Source of the DNA: Parabacteroides sp. TM07-1AC
GTDB lineage: Bacteria; Bacteroidota; Bacteroidia; Bacteroidales; Tannerellaceae
Direction of reading: 5' to 3'
Assembly: GCF_003480915.1 (NCBI RefSeq)
Contig: NZ_QUKD01000004.1
Location: 215,230-279,229 of the forward strand
DNA: 64,000 bases
Shown here: in pieces, positions 7,193 through 15,497 of the stretch
How positions within the stretch are numbered: position 1 is the stretch's first letter
Layout: each line of letters begins with the position of its first letter
The notes under the pieces: model-generated
Database searches by the model: none
What the model saw: the letters and a program-made list of their open reading frames with translations, nothing else
Told to the model about the DNA's origin: nothing
Program-made: the position numbers and the translations under genes

Positions 7193-9298
7193 ATGAATAA
7201 ATCTATTGCAACAATGGTTATGGCAACATCCGTATTACTAGGTGCTTGTAACCAAGATGCTAAAAAAGCAGAGGACACAAGACCCGTTATCGGACGCTCG
7301 GAAATCAAAATTACCGACGGACGAATGACGCCTGAGGCTCTTTGGGCTATGGGCCGTATCGGAGGGATGAACGTATCTCCGGACGGACAAAAAGTCGTTT
7401 ATACGGTTGCCTATTACAGTGTTCCGTTGAACACTAGTAACCGGGAAGTATTTGTAATGAACGCCGACGGATCTGACAACAAACAGATCACTCACACTCC
7501 TTTCTCGGAAAATGAAGCAACCTGGATTAAAGGAGGAACAAAGATCGCTTTCCTTTCGGGTGAAAGCGGGAGCAGCCAACTTTGGGAAATGAATCCTGAC
7601 GGAACGGATCGTAAGCGACTGTCTGACTATGACGGTGGTATCGAAGGATTTGCTTTCTCGCCGGACGAAAAGAAAGTTCTTTTTATTTCGCAAGTAAAGA
7701 CTGTTCCGAGTACTGCCGACAAGTACCCGGATCTGGATAAGGCAACCGGTATAATTGTTACAGACCTGATGTATAAGCATTGGGATGAATGGGTGACAAC
7801 CGCTCCGCATCCTTTCGTTGCCGACTTCGATGGAAGCAAAATAAGTAATCCTGTCGATGTGATGGAAGGTGAACTGTTCGAATCTCCGTTGAAGCCTTTT
7901 GGCGGTATCGAACAACTGGCATGGAACACTACTTCCGACAAGGTGGCTTATACCAGCCGTAAGAAAACAGGAAAAGCATACAGTCTTTCTACTAACTCGG
8001 ATATTTATGTATATGATCTGAATACGAAGCAGACGGTAAATATCAGCGAAGGGATGATGGGATACGACACTAATCCGCAGTATTCGCCTGATGGCAAAAG
8101 TATTGCCTGGTTGAGTATGGAGCACGATGGTTACGAATCAGATCAGAACCGTTTGATGGTGATGAACCTTGAGACAGGTGAGAAGACTTTTGTTAGTAAG
8201 GCTTTCGACTCCAGTGTCGATGGATTTTGCTGGAGTAATGATGCCCGGACAATCTATTTCACTGGTGTATGGCATGGTGAATCACAGGTTTATCAGATCG
8301 ATCTTGCTGCAAACAACACCATCACTCCTTTGACGAGTGGTATGTACGACTACGAAGGAGTTACCCTGTGTGGTGCTGACAAACTACTTGTTAAACGTCA
8401 TTCTATGAGTATGGGAGACGAAATCTATTCAATTGCTTTGGATGGAGATCATACTGTAAATCAGCTTACCTTCGAGAATAAACAGATCTACGACCAGTTG
8501 AAGATGGGTAAGGTGGAAGAACGTTGGATGAAGACGACCGATGGAAAAGAAATGCTTACCTGGGTAATTTACCCGGCAAACTTCGATCCGAACAAGAAAT
8601 ATCCTACCTTATTATTCTGCCAGGGTGGTCCTCAGAGTCCGGTCAGCCAGTTCTGGTCTTACCGTTGGAACTTCCAGATCATGGCTGCTAACGATTATAT
8701 TATCGTGGCACCTAACCGTCGTGGCTTGCCGGGCTTCGGTAAAGAATGGAACGAAGCTATCAGCGGCGATTATGGTGGTCAGTGTATGAAAGATTATTTT
8801 ACAGCAATTGACGAGATGGCAAAAGAACCCTATGTAGATAAAGATCGTCTGGGATGTGTGGGTGCCAGCTTCGGCGGCTTCTCCGTTTACTGGTTGGCCG
8901 GTCATCATGATAAACGCTTCAAAGCTTTTATTGCTCATGACGGTATCTTCAATATGGAAATGCAATATCTGGAAACAGAAGAAATGTGGTTCGCCAACTG
9001 GGATATGGGCGGTGCTTACTGGGAAAAGAACAATCCGGTAGCTCAACGTACATTTGCTAACTCTCCGCACCTGTTTGTAGACAAATGGGATACTCCTATC
9101 CTGTGTATTCACGGGGAAAAGGATTACCGTATCCTTGCCGGTCAGGGAATGGCTGCTTTCAATGCCGCCGTACTTCGCGGTGTTCCTGCCGAACTGTTGA
9201 TCTACCCGGATGAAAACCATTGGGTTTTGAAACCGCAGAACGGCGTGTTGTGGCAACGTACTTTCTTCGAATGGCTGGATCAGTGGTTGAAGAAATAA
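7193..9298 (+). CDS. S9 family (DPP5-like) secreted peptidase
   Basis: A 701-residue serine exopeptidase with an N-terminal lipobox-like signal (VMATSVLLGACNQ). The N-terminal half is a WD40/TolB-like propeller (NADGSDNKQIT, NPDGTDRKRLSDYDGG, FSPDEKKVLF). The C-terminal half is the alpha/beta-hydrolase domain with the triad Ser559 (GASFGGFSVYW), Asp644 (GEKDYRI) and His676 (DENHWV). GASFGGFSVYWLAGHH is close to what I recall of Porphyromonas DPP5, which releases dipeptides in the periplasm of amino-acid fermenting Bacteroidales. ATGs at 7187 and 7193 are both possible; the second gives the cleaner signal. Exact specificity within S9 is inferred. It ends at the strong terminator at 9326. Confidence 0.88.
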   Translation: MNKSIATMVMATSVLLGACNQDAKKAEDTRPVIGRSEIKITDGRMTPEALWAMGRIGGMNVSPDGQKVVYTVAYYSVPLNTSNREVFVMNADGSDNKQITHTPFSENEATWIKGGTKIAFLSGESGSSQLWEMNPDGTDRKRLSDYDGGIEGFAFSPDEKKVLFISQVKTVPSTADKYPDLDKATGIIVTDLMYKHWDEWVTTAPHPFVADFDGSKISNPVDVMEGELFESPLKPFGGIEQLAWNTTSDKVAYTSRKKTGKAYSLSTNSDIYVYDLNTKQTVNISEGMMGYDTNPQYSPDGKSIAWLSMEHDGYESDQNRLMVMNLETGEKTFVSKAFDSSVDGFCWSNDARTIYFTGVWHGESQVYQIDLAANNTITPLTSGMYDYEGVTLCGADKLLVKRHSMSMGDEIYSIALDGDHTVNQLTFENKQIYDQLKMGKVEERWMKTTDGKEMLTWVIYPANFDPNKKYPTLLFCQGGPQSPVSQFWSYRWNFQIMAANDYIIVAPNRRGLPGFGKEWNEAISGDYGGQCMKDYFTAIDEMAKEPYVDKDRLGCVGASFGGFSVYWLAGHHDKRFKAFIAHDGIFNMEMQYLETEEMWFANWDMGGAYWEKNNPVAQRTFANSPHLFVDKWDTPILCIHGEKDYRILAGQGMAAFNAAVLRGVPAELLIYPDENHWVLKPQNGVLWQRTFFEWLDQWLKK

Positions 9299-9325
9299 GA
9301 TAGGGACTCTCCAAATACTGTATTA

Positions 9326-9378
9326 AGATTGCTTCGGTCTTCTGCAACAAAAGCAGACGGCCGAAGCAATCTTTTTTT
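9326..9378 (+). terminator. Strong terminator after the S9 peptidase
   Basis: AGATTGCTTCGG (9326-9337) pairs perfectly with CCGAAGCAATCT (9361-9372). An inner TCTGC/GCAGA stem sits inside and seven T follow. It insulates the fimbrial switch immediately downstream from peptidase transcription. Confidence 0.92.
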
Positions 9379-9380
9379 GT

Positions 9381-9559
9381 CTTATTCGAAATAACATGAA
9401 ATACATAATGTTTCGAATAACAATGTTAAAACCAACTTAAATTGGTACTAAACTTCTCTAATTTGATACCATATGTCGTGTACGGACATCAGTCTATTAC
9501 TGGAATATTTATTTTTGCAAAACGTGAAATGACTTGATTTACATGTTATTTCGAAAAAG
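9381..9559. repeat. 18-bp inverted repeat enclosing a promoter (probable invertible switch)
   Basis: CTTATTCGAAATAACATG (9381-9398) recurs inverted as CATGTTATTTCGAAAAAG (9542-9559), one mismatch in 18. The 143-base interior holds a good -7 element (9510-9518) aimed at the fimbrial genes. The left end has a second, nested inverted copy of the arm (TTATTCGAAA 9382-9391, TTTCGAATAA 9411-9420). Inverted repeats bracketing a lone promoter before surface-structure genes are the standard layout of phase-variable promoters flipped by site-specific recombinases in Bacteroidales. No recombinase gene lies in the window. Confidence 0.75.
9510..9518 (+). promoter_or_regulatory. -7 element of the fimbrial operon inside the inverted repeat
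   Basis: TATTTTTGC is a full TAnnTTTG(C) match; transcription would begin near 9525 and pass through the right inverted repeat into the fimbrial operon. No TTTG is found at the expected -33 position. In the opposite orientation of the segment the promoter would face the terminator at 9326. Confidence 0.65.
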
Positions 9560-9624
9560 TAGTTGTTGTAGGTTTACTTATGCTGAAACACAGGTATATA
9601 AAGAGAACTAAAAGTACAGTATCT

Positions 9625-10212
9625 ATGAGAAACGTTTTAATACTAATTCTAATCTGCTATACCAGCCTTATGTCTGCGAAAGAGGGCATACAACCGGGAA
9701 AAGGTCCTGTAGTTGCACTGAAGAGCAACATCCCTTATTGGGCAACCAGGACTTTTAATGCCGGGCTCGAATTCCGTCTGGCCCGTAAATGGACGCTCGA
9801 CCTAGAAGCCGGACTCAACCCCTTCTCCGGCAAAAACGATGATGGCAGCTACGACAAGTCGCTGAAGCATTTGCGTTTGCACCCGGAAGTTAGTTACTGG
9901 TTTTGCGAGAGCTTCTACAAGAGTTTTATTGGCTTACACGTACCTTATATTATATATAATGTATCCGACATTAAATGGCTGGGTACCGAAGGTGAACGTC
10001 ATCAGGGTTGGGGGACAGGAGTCGGCATCAGCTACGGCTATCAGTGGCTGCTTTCGAAGCATTGGAACCTGGAGGCCACGGTCGGCGTGGGCTATCTCTA
10101 TCTCGAATCGGATAAATACCCTTGTTCCAACTGCGGTAGTAAGATCGAGAAGGTAAAGAAACACTATTTCGGTCCCACGCAGGCCGCTGTAAGTTTTATC
10201 TATTTATTCTAA
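9625..10212 (+). CDS. DUF3575 outer-membrane protein of the fimbrial operon
   Basis: A 195-residue protein with signal peptide MRNVLILILICYTSLMSA and a DUF3575 body (VVALKSNIPYWATRTFNAGLEFRLARKWTLDLEAGLNPF, then GWGTGVGISYGYQW). It ends in alternating aromatic strands and a terminal Phe, as in small outer-membrane beta-barrels. A paired Cys-x-x-Cys (PCSNCGSK) lies near the end. DUF3575 genes regularly open Bacteroidales fimbrial operons together with DUF3868. An upstream in-frame ATG at 9580 would add 15 residues (MLKHRYIKRTKSTVS); I prefer the shorter form because it begins right at the signal peptide. It is followed 12 bases later by the next gene. Confidence 0.82.
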   Translation: MRNVLILILICYTSLMSAKEGIQPGKGPVVALKSNIPYWATRTFNAGLEFRLARKWTLDLEAGLNPFSGKNDDGSYDKSLKHLRLHPEVSYWFCESFYKSFIGLHVPYIIYNVSDIKWLGTEGERHQGWGTGVGISYGYQWLLSKHWNLEATVGVGYLYLESDKYPCSNCGSKIEKVKKHYFGPTQAAVSFIYLF

Positions 10213-10224
10213 AAGAACTCCCTT

Positions 10225-11682
10225 ATGAAACGCTTACTAACTATAACAATCATGCTATTCGGTGCCACAACACTCCTCACAGCCCAGGATACCGCTCCCG
10301 GAGCCGTGCAAGAAGGCACTATCCTGATAGAACGAAAAATGGTGGAGAAGGCCGATTCTTTTCTGGTAGTGGATATGACTGTCAATATCAGTGGGATAGA
10401 GGTAGACCGCAACCGTTCGGTCGTATGCACTCCGCTGATTCACCATGGTGATAGTTTGCGTCCGTTGCCTCCTATTGTTATCAACGGACGTGATCGTCAT
10501 ATCTTGTATGAAAGACAGGAGCGCAAAGCCGAACCGGGATTAAGCTTCGTGGTGCGCCGCCAGAATAAGAAAGAGCAGCGGATCGACTATCATGCCCACT
10601 TCCCGTTCAGCAAATGGATGGAGAAGTCGGAACTCTCTTTGGTGACCGACCTTTGCGGTTGCGGCTGGGAGGCCTTGCAAAACGACAGCTCTGTCTTGTT
10701 CTCCATCAATATGGCCGACCCGATCTTGCTGGTGCCCCAACTGGCCTATGCCGTTCCGCAACCCGAACCCGTGAAACAACGTGCCTTGGAAGGACGTGCT
10801 TTTCTGGACTTCCCGGTCAATAAGACAGAGATTTATCCGGAATATCGCAACAACCCGCAGGAGCTTTGCCGCATACGCGAAAGCATCGAGTCGGTGCGCA
10901 ACGACGCCTATGCAACCATCACAGACATAGATATCAAAGGGTATGCTTCGCCCGAAGGAAGCTATGCCAACAATGCCTACCTGGCGGAATATCGCGCCAA
11001 GGCCTTGATGGGATATGTAAACGAACTCTACGATTTCGGCTGTGCCTCGATGCAGGTCAACTTTGAGCCGGAGGACTGGAAAGGGCTGGAAGAGTATGTC
11101 GAAAACTCTGACCTCCCCGAAAAGGAAGAGCTCTTGGCCATCATCCGCGCCGACGAGCCGGCCGACTGGGATCAGCGCGAATGGCGACTGAAAACGCTTG
11201 CCGGTGGTGTGCCTTATCAGACCTTGCTGCGCGAGGTATATCCGGCCTTGCGGCATTCGGACTATGTGGTAAAATACACCATCCGCAACTTCACCGTCGA
11301 GGAGGCGAAGGAATTGCTCTACACCGACCCGAGCCGGCTGAGTGTGGAGGAAATGTTCCGAGTGGCACAAACCTACGAGCCGGGTGGCGACCGCTTCAAG
11401 GAGGTATTCGAAATAGCTGTCCGCATGTATCCGGACGACCCGGTTTCCAACCTCAACGCTGCCAACATTGCTATCAGCGAGGGCAAAGTGGAGCAGGCCA
11501 AACGTTATTTGGCGAAAGCCGAAACCTCTCCGGAGAAGCAGCTGGCTGAAGCGGGTATTGCCATGCTGGAGGGTGATCTGGATAGGGCAGAGACTTTGTT
11601 GCTCCCGTTGAAAGATAACCTTGGTCTGGCTGAAGATGTTGCCAATAACTTGGAGCAGATAGCGATGAAGCGGGCTGAATAG
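10225..11682 (+). CDS. DUF3868 / OmpA-like fimbrial assembly protein
   Basis: A 485-residue exported protein: signal MKRLLTITIMLFGATTLLTAQ; DUF3868 domain (about 22-180, with the CGCGW motif); an OmpA-like segment (about 185-275; DFPVNKTEIYPEYRNN, ITDIDIKGYASPEGSYANN) of the kind that contacts peptidoglycan; and a C-terminal helical, TPR-like part (about 380-485; AANIAISEGKVEQAKRYLAKAE). Such proteins accompany Mfa/FimA-type fimbriae and are thought to assist outer-membrane assembly or anchoring. This role is a family-context inference. The gene is clearly more GC-rich than the pilin gene after it (32 G/C of 60 at 11221-11280). It follows the DUF3575 gene by 12 bases. Confidence 0.85.
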   Translation: MKRLLTITIMLFGATTLLTAQDTAPGAVQEGTILIERKMVEKADSFLVVDMTVNISGIEVDRNRSVVCTPLIHHGDSLRPLPPIVINGRDRHILYERQERKAEPGLSFVVRRQNKKEQRIDYHAHFPFSKWMEKSELSLVTDLCGCGWEALQNDSSVLFSINMADPILLVPQLAYAVPQPEPVKQRALEGRAFLDFPVNKTEIYPEYRNNPQELCRIRESIESVRNDAYATITDIDIKGYASPEGSYANNAYLAEYRAKALMGYVNELYDFGCASMQVNFEPEDWKGLEEYVENSDLPEKEELLAIIRADEPADWDQREWRLKTLAGGVPYQTLLREVYPALRHSDYVVKYTIRNFTVEEAKELLYTDPSRLSVEEMFRVAQTYEPGGDRFKEVFEIAVRMYPDDPVSNLNAANIAISEGKVEQAKRYLAKAETSPEKQLAEAGIAMLEGDLDRAETLLLPLKDNLGLAEDVANNLEQIAMKRAE

Positions 11683-11738
11683 TTTGGACAGAAGAACAAA
11701 ACTAGATATTAATATTAATAACGTAAATTCTATACATA

Positions 11739-13772
11739 ATGAAAAAGAAAAACTTTTATAGCTTATGGGCAGCCGCGCTATTGATGATGGCGGGAGGTTG
11801 TTCCGAAGAGTTGGGAGAGGGAGATGACTCGAATGGCGGTGGCGATGGCACTGGCGATAAGGCGTATGTAACCGTCCGTATTTCTTCTCCGTCAACTGGG
11901 GCGAGGACAAAGGCGGGTGATAAGCCTGAAGGTGGAGAAGGTGGTGATGGATTTGTGCAAGGAACAGTGGATGAGAATTACATTAGGGATGTGAATATAT
12001 TCTTATATAAGACAGAACAGCAACAAGAAGGTGCTGAACCTGATAAATATTTGTCTTTAGAAACACCAATAGTAGGAAGTGGATTTTCAGAGCAGGTAGA
12101 TAATGACCCTAAGACTCCTTCTAATAATCATACGCCACAAGCTACTGTTGAAATTAATATTCCAAAGCTAGGAGAGAAAATTGAATATTACAATATCTTG
12201 ACTATAACTAATGCTGGTGAGAAGTTGACTTTTAGTACAGTCAAGCAGTTACGTGATTATTTATTTGAAAAGCAGGATGCTTGGGAGCATGGTGTGGAAA
12301 GAGAGGATGGGGAGATAGTTACAACTCACTTCGTGATGTCTACTCATACGATGACCTTAGGCAATGATAAGTCGGTTGTAGGATTGAGCCAAGCTAATAA
12401 TAATCCTGCAGATGCACCATCTGTAACTGTTTATGTTGAGCGTTTGGCGGCTAGAATTGATCTGAAATTAGGGGACGAAAATGGGAGCTATGATGTTGCA
12501 ACAGATAAAGTACAACTTACTGCTTTTTCTGTTGTCAACCGATTAAAAGCAGGTTCTTATATGTTTAAGAGAGTGACTGTCCCTGAACTTGGAAACGATA
12601 TGGATAAACAACCGATTAGAACAGAAAGTGATGGAGATATCTATTTAGGTGATGAATATTGGAATACAGAAGGTTATTATAATTATGTAATTGATCCCTG
12701 GACACGTGGAAAGAAGGTGGATTTGTTTACAGCAGATGGATATACTCCAGTTTCTTTAGCTTCACATTATGTGGATAATGGAGAAGCTAAAACTGGTTCT
12801 ACTTCCTTTGATGATCTGTATATTAATCATTTTAATAAAGAACTTAATGAAAAAGAAACTTTTGTGATTTATGGTGACAACTTACCAAACGCAGGAATAG
12901 GGGAGAACGAAGGAAATTATGGTGAGAAAGGTTACAAGCTTATCGCTTATACCTTAGAAAACACAACAGGCTGGGAACAACAACTTAACGGCTTTTCTAC
13001 TGGGGTGATCTTTAAGGGGACATATACTCCTAAATATGTAATAAAATATAGTATAGAAGAAAATAAAAATGAATCAGTTGAGTATGCCAACCTTGAGAAA
13101 GAGGATCAATATTTTTACACAACTAAAGTAACAACAACACAGTCCACACAAGACGACGATGGTAGTACTGGAACAACAACGAAAACGGTTCTATATGCAG
13201 ATTTGAAATCATTGCTGGTTGGATCATTTAGTGATGATGTTAATGGTGATATTGTTAAACTCTTATTTGGAGGAGCAGGCAGTACTACTACTACTGTAAC
13301 AAAAGAAGAAGTAGAAGCAGTAGTTAATACACTTCAAGGAAAGTTTGGTGAGGCATATGCGGCGTTTGTAGGAAAAAACATACAGGAGTCTGTTAATATT
13401 AGTGATATAAATTATGAAGCTTTTGCACAGACTATCAAACCCAATGATGCCGAAGTTCTAGCTGAAAAATACGACATTCACTATTATAAAGACGGTACCT
13501 GCTACTACAAATACTGGATCCGTCACGCAAACAACGGACTGAATCCCCCCGATAATCCTAACCTGGGTATCATGGAATACGGTATTGTCCGTAACAACCT
13601 TTATAAGTTGGATGTAACAGCGATTAAAAAGTTAGGTGATCCACTACCGTTTACTCCGGGAGTAGACGATCCTAAAAATCCGAATGAAGACGATAAAACG
13701 CAGTATTATATCACGGTTATGGTTTACGTTAAAGACTGGGTAATCCGCGATAACGGGCAAATTGAACTCTAA
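11739..13772 (+). CDS. Mfa1-family major fimbrial subunit (lipoprotein pilin)
   Basis: A 677-residue prepilin with lipobox AGGC (Cys21) and a low-complexity Gly/Asp linker. The N-terminal domain begins YVTVRISSPSTGARTKAGD; Arg residues here are candidates for the maturation cleavage that type V pilins undergo. The C-terminal signature LGIMEYGIVRNNLYKLDVTAIKKLG is typical of Mfa1, and the last strand TVMVYVKDWVIRDNGQIEL would act in donor-strand exchange. At 677 residues it is longer than P. gingivalis Mfa1 (about 560). A Ser/Thr-rich insert (about 465-560) accounts for some of this. The middle is strikingly AT-rich (20 G/C of 60 at 12001-12060), unlike its neighbours, suggesting allelic replacement. 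Confidence 0.88.
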   Translation: MKKKNFYSLWAAALLMMAGGCSEELGEGDDSNGGGDGTGDKAYVTVRISSPSTGARTKAGDKPEGGEGGDGFVQGTVDENYIRDVNIFLYKTEQQQEGAEPDKYLSLETPIVGSGFSEQVDNDPKTPSNNHTPQATVEINIPKLGEKIEYYNILTITNAGEKLTFSTVKQLRDYLFEKQDAWEHGVEREDGEIVTTHFVMSTHTMTLGNDKSVVGLSQANNNPADAPSVTVYVERLAARIDLKLGDENGSYDVATDKVQLTAFSVVNRLKAGSYMFKRVTVPELGNDMDKQPIRTESDGDIYLGDEYWNTEGYYNYVIDPWTRGKKVDLFTADGYTPVSLASHYVDNGEAKTGSTSFDDLYINHFNKELNEKETFVIYGDNLPNAGIGENEGNYGEKGYKLIAYTLENTTGWEQQLNGFSTGVIFKGTYTPKYVIKYSIEENKNESVEYANLEKEDQYFYTTKVTTTQSTQDDDGSTGTTTKTVLYADLKSLLVGSFSDDVNGDIVKLLFGGAGSTTTTVTKEEVEAVVNTLQGKFGEAYAAFVGKNIQESVNISDINYEAFAQTIKPNDAEVLAEKYDIHYYKDGTCYYKYWIRHANNGLNPPDNPNLGIMEYGIVRNNLYKLDVTAIKKLGDPLPFTPGVDDPKNPNEDDKTQYYITVMVYVKDWVIRDNGQIEL

Positions 13773-13788
13773 CCATCCAGGTGTGGTA

Positions 13789-14124
13789 GCACTATAGTCC
13801 TACAGGGGCTGGCACTATAGTCCTAACACCCTTAGCACTATAGTGCTACAAACAGCACCTAGTCATAGCGACCGCGAACTCTGCTCATAACGACAGAGAC
13901 CTTTGGTTGTTACGACCGGAAGCCCTGTAAGGGCGCAACAAGAAATACGACTTTTTTGCAAAAACCGCCCGCTTTTTTTCGCAAACGTCGGCGGCTTTTT
14001 CCAAAAACGTCGGCAGCACTATCCAAACGGATAGGCACCCATTCCAAATGGCTGCCTATTCATTACCAAACGGGTCAGCACCCATTTCAACCGGCTGCCG
14101 ACCCGTTCAAAACCGATAGCCGGG
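13789..14124. repeat. Degenerate 20-23-bp phased repeat array between pilin genes
   Basis: The 628-base gap after the pilin gene is not coding. GCACTATAGTCCTA starts at 13789 and 13812, and the variant GCACTATAGTGCTA at 13835 (23-base period). A second motif, TCATARCGAC and relatives, follows at 13863, 13885 and about 13907 (22). A third, CAAA-led motif has its C at 13959, 13982, 14002, 14024, 14045, 14067, 14088 and 14108 (20-23). Neighbouring units form dyads, for example CTATCC-AAAC-GGATAG and ATAGGCA...TGCCTAT. No spacers of CRISPR type and no conserved reading frame are present. Confidence 0.7.
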
Positions 14125-14235
14125 CGAAGCAGACCGGCGGAACCTGTTTCCGAAACACTGCTTCTGAAAAAGTTTTTACAAAAACAGCGTCACTTCCATC
14201 ACCCTTATAAGCTGTTTCTTGATAATCAATCAATA

Positions 14236-14319
14236 GAAGGGTGAATGCAGTTGTCTTTCCGGCGTCACCTCGCTGAACGAGTGGCGTCACCAGGTGACGC
14301 CGGAAAAAGACAACCCTTC
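14236..14319. other. Long stem-loop upstream of the Mfa2-like gene
   Basis: GAAGGGT (14236-14242) and GTTGTCTTTCCGGCGTCACCT (14250-14270) pair with AGGTGACGCCGGAAAAAGACAAC plus CCTTC on the right (14292-14319). GGCGTCACC is also repeated directly at 14261 and 14283, again 22 bases apart. There is no T run after it, so it is not a classical terminator. In the operon mRNA it could act as a processing or stability element, or as partial attenuation between the major pilin and accessory genes. Confidence 0.65.
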
Positions 14320-14400
14320 ATCTCATTATTCCTTGTATAACAAGGCGTAAAAGGCAAAAAGTGAAAGGTGAACCCAAATTGGGACAAAAAAATATAGCAT

Positions 14401-15477
14401 ATGAAACGATTAATTACGTACATCCGATTAGTCTCTTCACTCCTTTTATTGGGAGCGTCTGCCTGCGACTATATCCACGACGACACCTTGCCGCCGTGCG
14501 AATTTCGTCTGCATTATGTGTACGATTATAATATGAAGTTTGCCGACGCTTTCCAACACGAAGTCGACCAGGTCTCCCTCTTTATCTGCGACGACCAGGG
14601 TACCTTCCTCCGGCAGCGGCAGATTGAAGGCGACGAACTGAAGGCCAACGACATCCGTCTCGACCTTCCTCCCGGCACCTACTACCTGGTTTCGTGGGCA
14701 GGCCTCGACGAAGGCACCTACCAACTGCCGCAACTCACCCCCGGCACTTCGCCGGTGGAAGACATACGCGTGCGCACCCTCCGCCAGTCGGACGGCACGC
14801 AACCCCGCGAACTGCACCCCCTTTGGCACAGCCTCGACACCATCGTCGTCTCCGGCCTTGCCCACGAGAGCGACACCATCAGTCTGGCCAAAGACACCAA
14901 CAAACTGCGTTTCGTACTCCAAAACGTGAAAGGCGACAATATGGACGTGAACGACTTCACCTTCCGCATCGTGGCCGACAACGGCTATATGGACTACGAC
15001 AACAGTCTGCTGCCCGACCCGGCCATCAGCTACCTCCCTTACTACACCGAAAACGTGGAGATAGCTGCCGACCCCGACCCTGAGTCTACGGTCTCCGGCC
15101 AGCTGGTAGCCGTTGCCGAAATGAACACCATGCGTCTGATGGCGGGCGAGAACTTCCGTCTGATCGTACAGCATAGGGGCTGGGAAAAAGATGTGTTGAA
15201 TATTAACCTCAACAATTACCTTTTGCTCACAAAAATGGAGGGTCACGACATCAGTGCCCAGGAATACCTGGACCGTCAGGACGAATATTCCATCATCTTC
15301 TTCCTGACCCCAATCACTTGCCCGGATCCCGATCCTGATCCTGATCCTGACCCTGACCCTGATCCCAATCCCGACCCAGACCCTGATCCCAATCCCGAAG
15401 ATCCGATCATCGGCTATGCTTGTTACACTATCCAGGTAAAGGATTGGGTGATACGGTTGAATGAAACGGATTTGTAA
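14401..15477 (+). CDS. FimB/Mfa2-family fimbrial anchor subunit
   Basis: A 358-residue lipoprotein (lipobox SAC, Cys22) opening CDYIHDDTLPPCEFRLHYVYDYN, the typical start of Mfa2/FimB (DUF1812) proteins. These cap fimbrial growth at the outer-membrane end and anchor the fibre. Then DQVSLFICDDQGTFLRQRQ, LPPGTYYLVSWAGL and RLMAGENFRLIVQHR mark the two beta-sandwich domains. Near the end a Pro-Asp repeat (about residues 308-335) separates the domain from the last strand YTIQVKDWVIRLNETDL, which resembles the donor strand of the pilin. Local GC content is very high (43 of 60 at 14761-14820). It starts just after the repeat/hairpin gap and is followed by the accessory subunit 20 bases later. Confidence 0.88.
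   Translation: MKRLITYIRLVSSLLLLGASACDYIHDDTLPPCEFRLHYVYDYNMKFADAFQHEVDQVSLFICDDQGTFLRQRQIEGDELKANDIRLDLPPGTYYLVSWAGLDEGTYQLPQLTPGTSPVEDIRVRTLRQSDGTQPRELHPLWHSLDTIVVSGLAHESDTISLAKDTNKLRFVLQNVKGDNMDVNDFTFRIVADNGYMDYDNSLLPDPAISYLPYYTENVEIAADPDPESTVSGQLVAVAEMNTMRLMAGENFRLIVQHRGWEKDVLNINLNNYLLLTKMEGHDISAQEYLDRQDEYSIIFFLTPITCPDPDPDPDPDPDPDPNPDPDPDPNPEDPIIGYACYTIQVKDWVIRLNETDL
15325..15402 (+). repeat. In-frame hexanucleotide repeat encoding Pro-Asp
   Basis: Some 13 tandem six-base units of the type CCYGAY/CCCAAT encode alternating Pro-Asp (some Pro-Asn). As a multiple of three, copy changes alter only linker length before the C-terminal strand of the Mfa2-like anchor. Confidence 0.85.
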
Positions 15478-15497
15478 ATGGATATAAGTAAATGTGT

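Noticed and set aside
9411..9420. Transposon end or insertion-sequence inverted repeat
   Set aside because: No transposase, target duplication or second element end is present; the nested arm fits a recombination site better.
10540..11910. 456-codon minus-strand open frame opposite the DUF3868 gene
   Set aside because: It overlaps two well-supported plus-strand genes and has no recognisable domain; it is a GC-driven shadow frame.
13956..14210. 84-codon plus-strand open frame (Arg/Lys/Pro-rich) in the pilin gap
   Set aside because: It runs through the 22-bp repeat array; repeats are not a multiple of three, composition is unlike a protein, and there is no conserved domain or plausible start signal.
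14446..15246. 266-codon minus-strand open frame opposite the Mfa2-like gene
   Set aside because: It is a Val/His-rich shadow created by the high-GC codon use of the real plus-strand gene; no domain or signal is recognisable.
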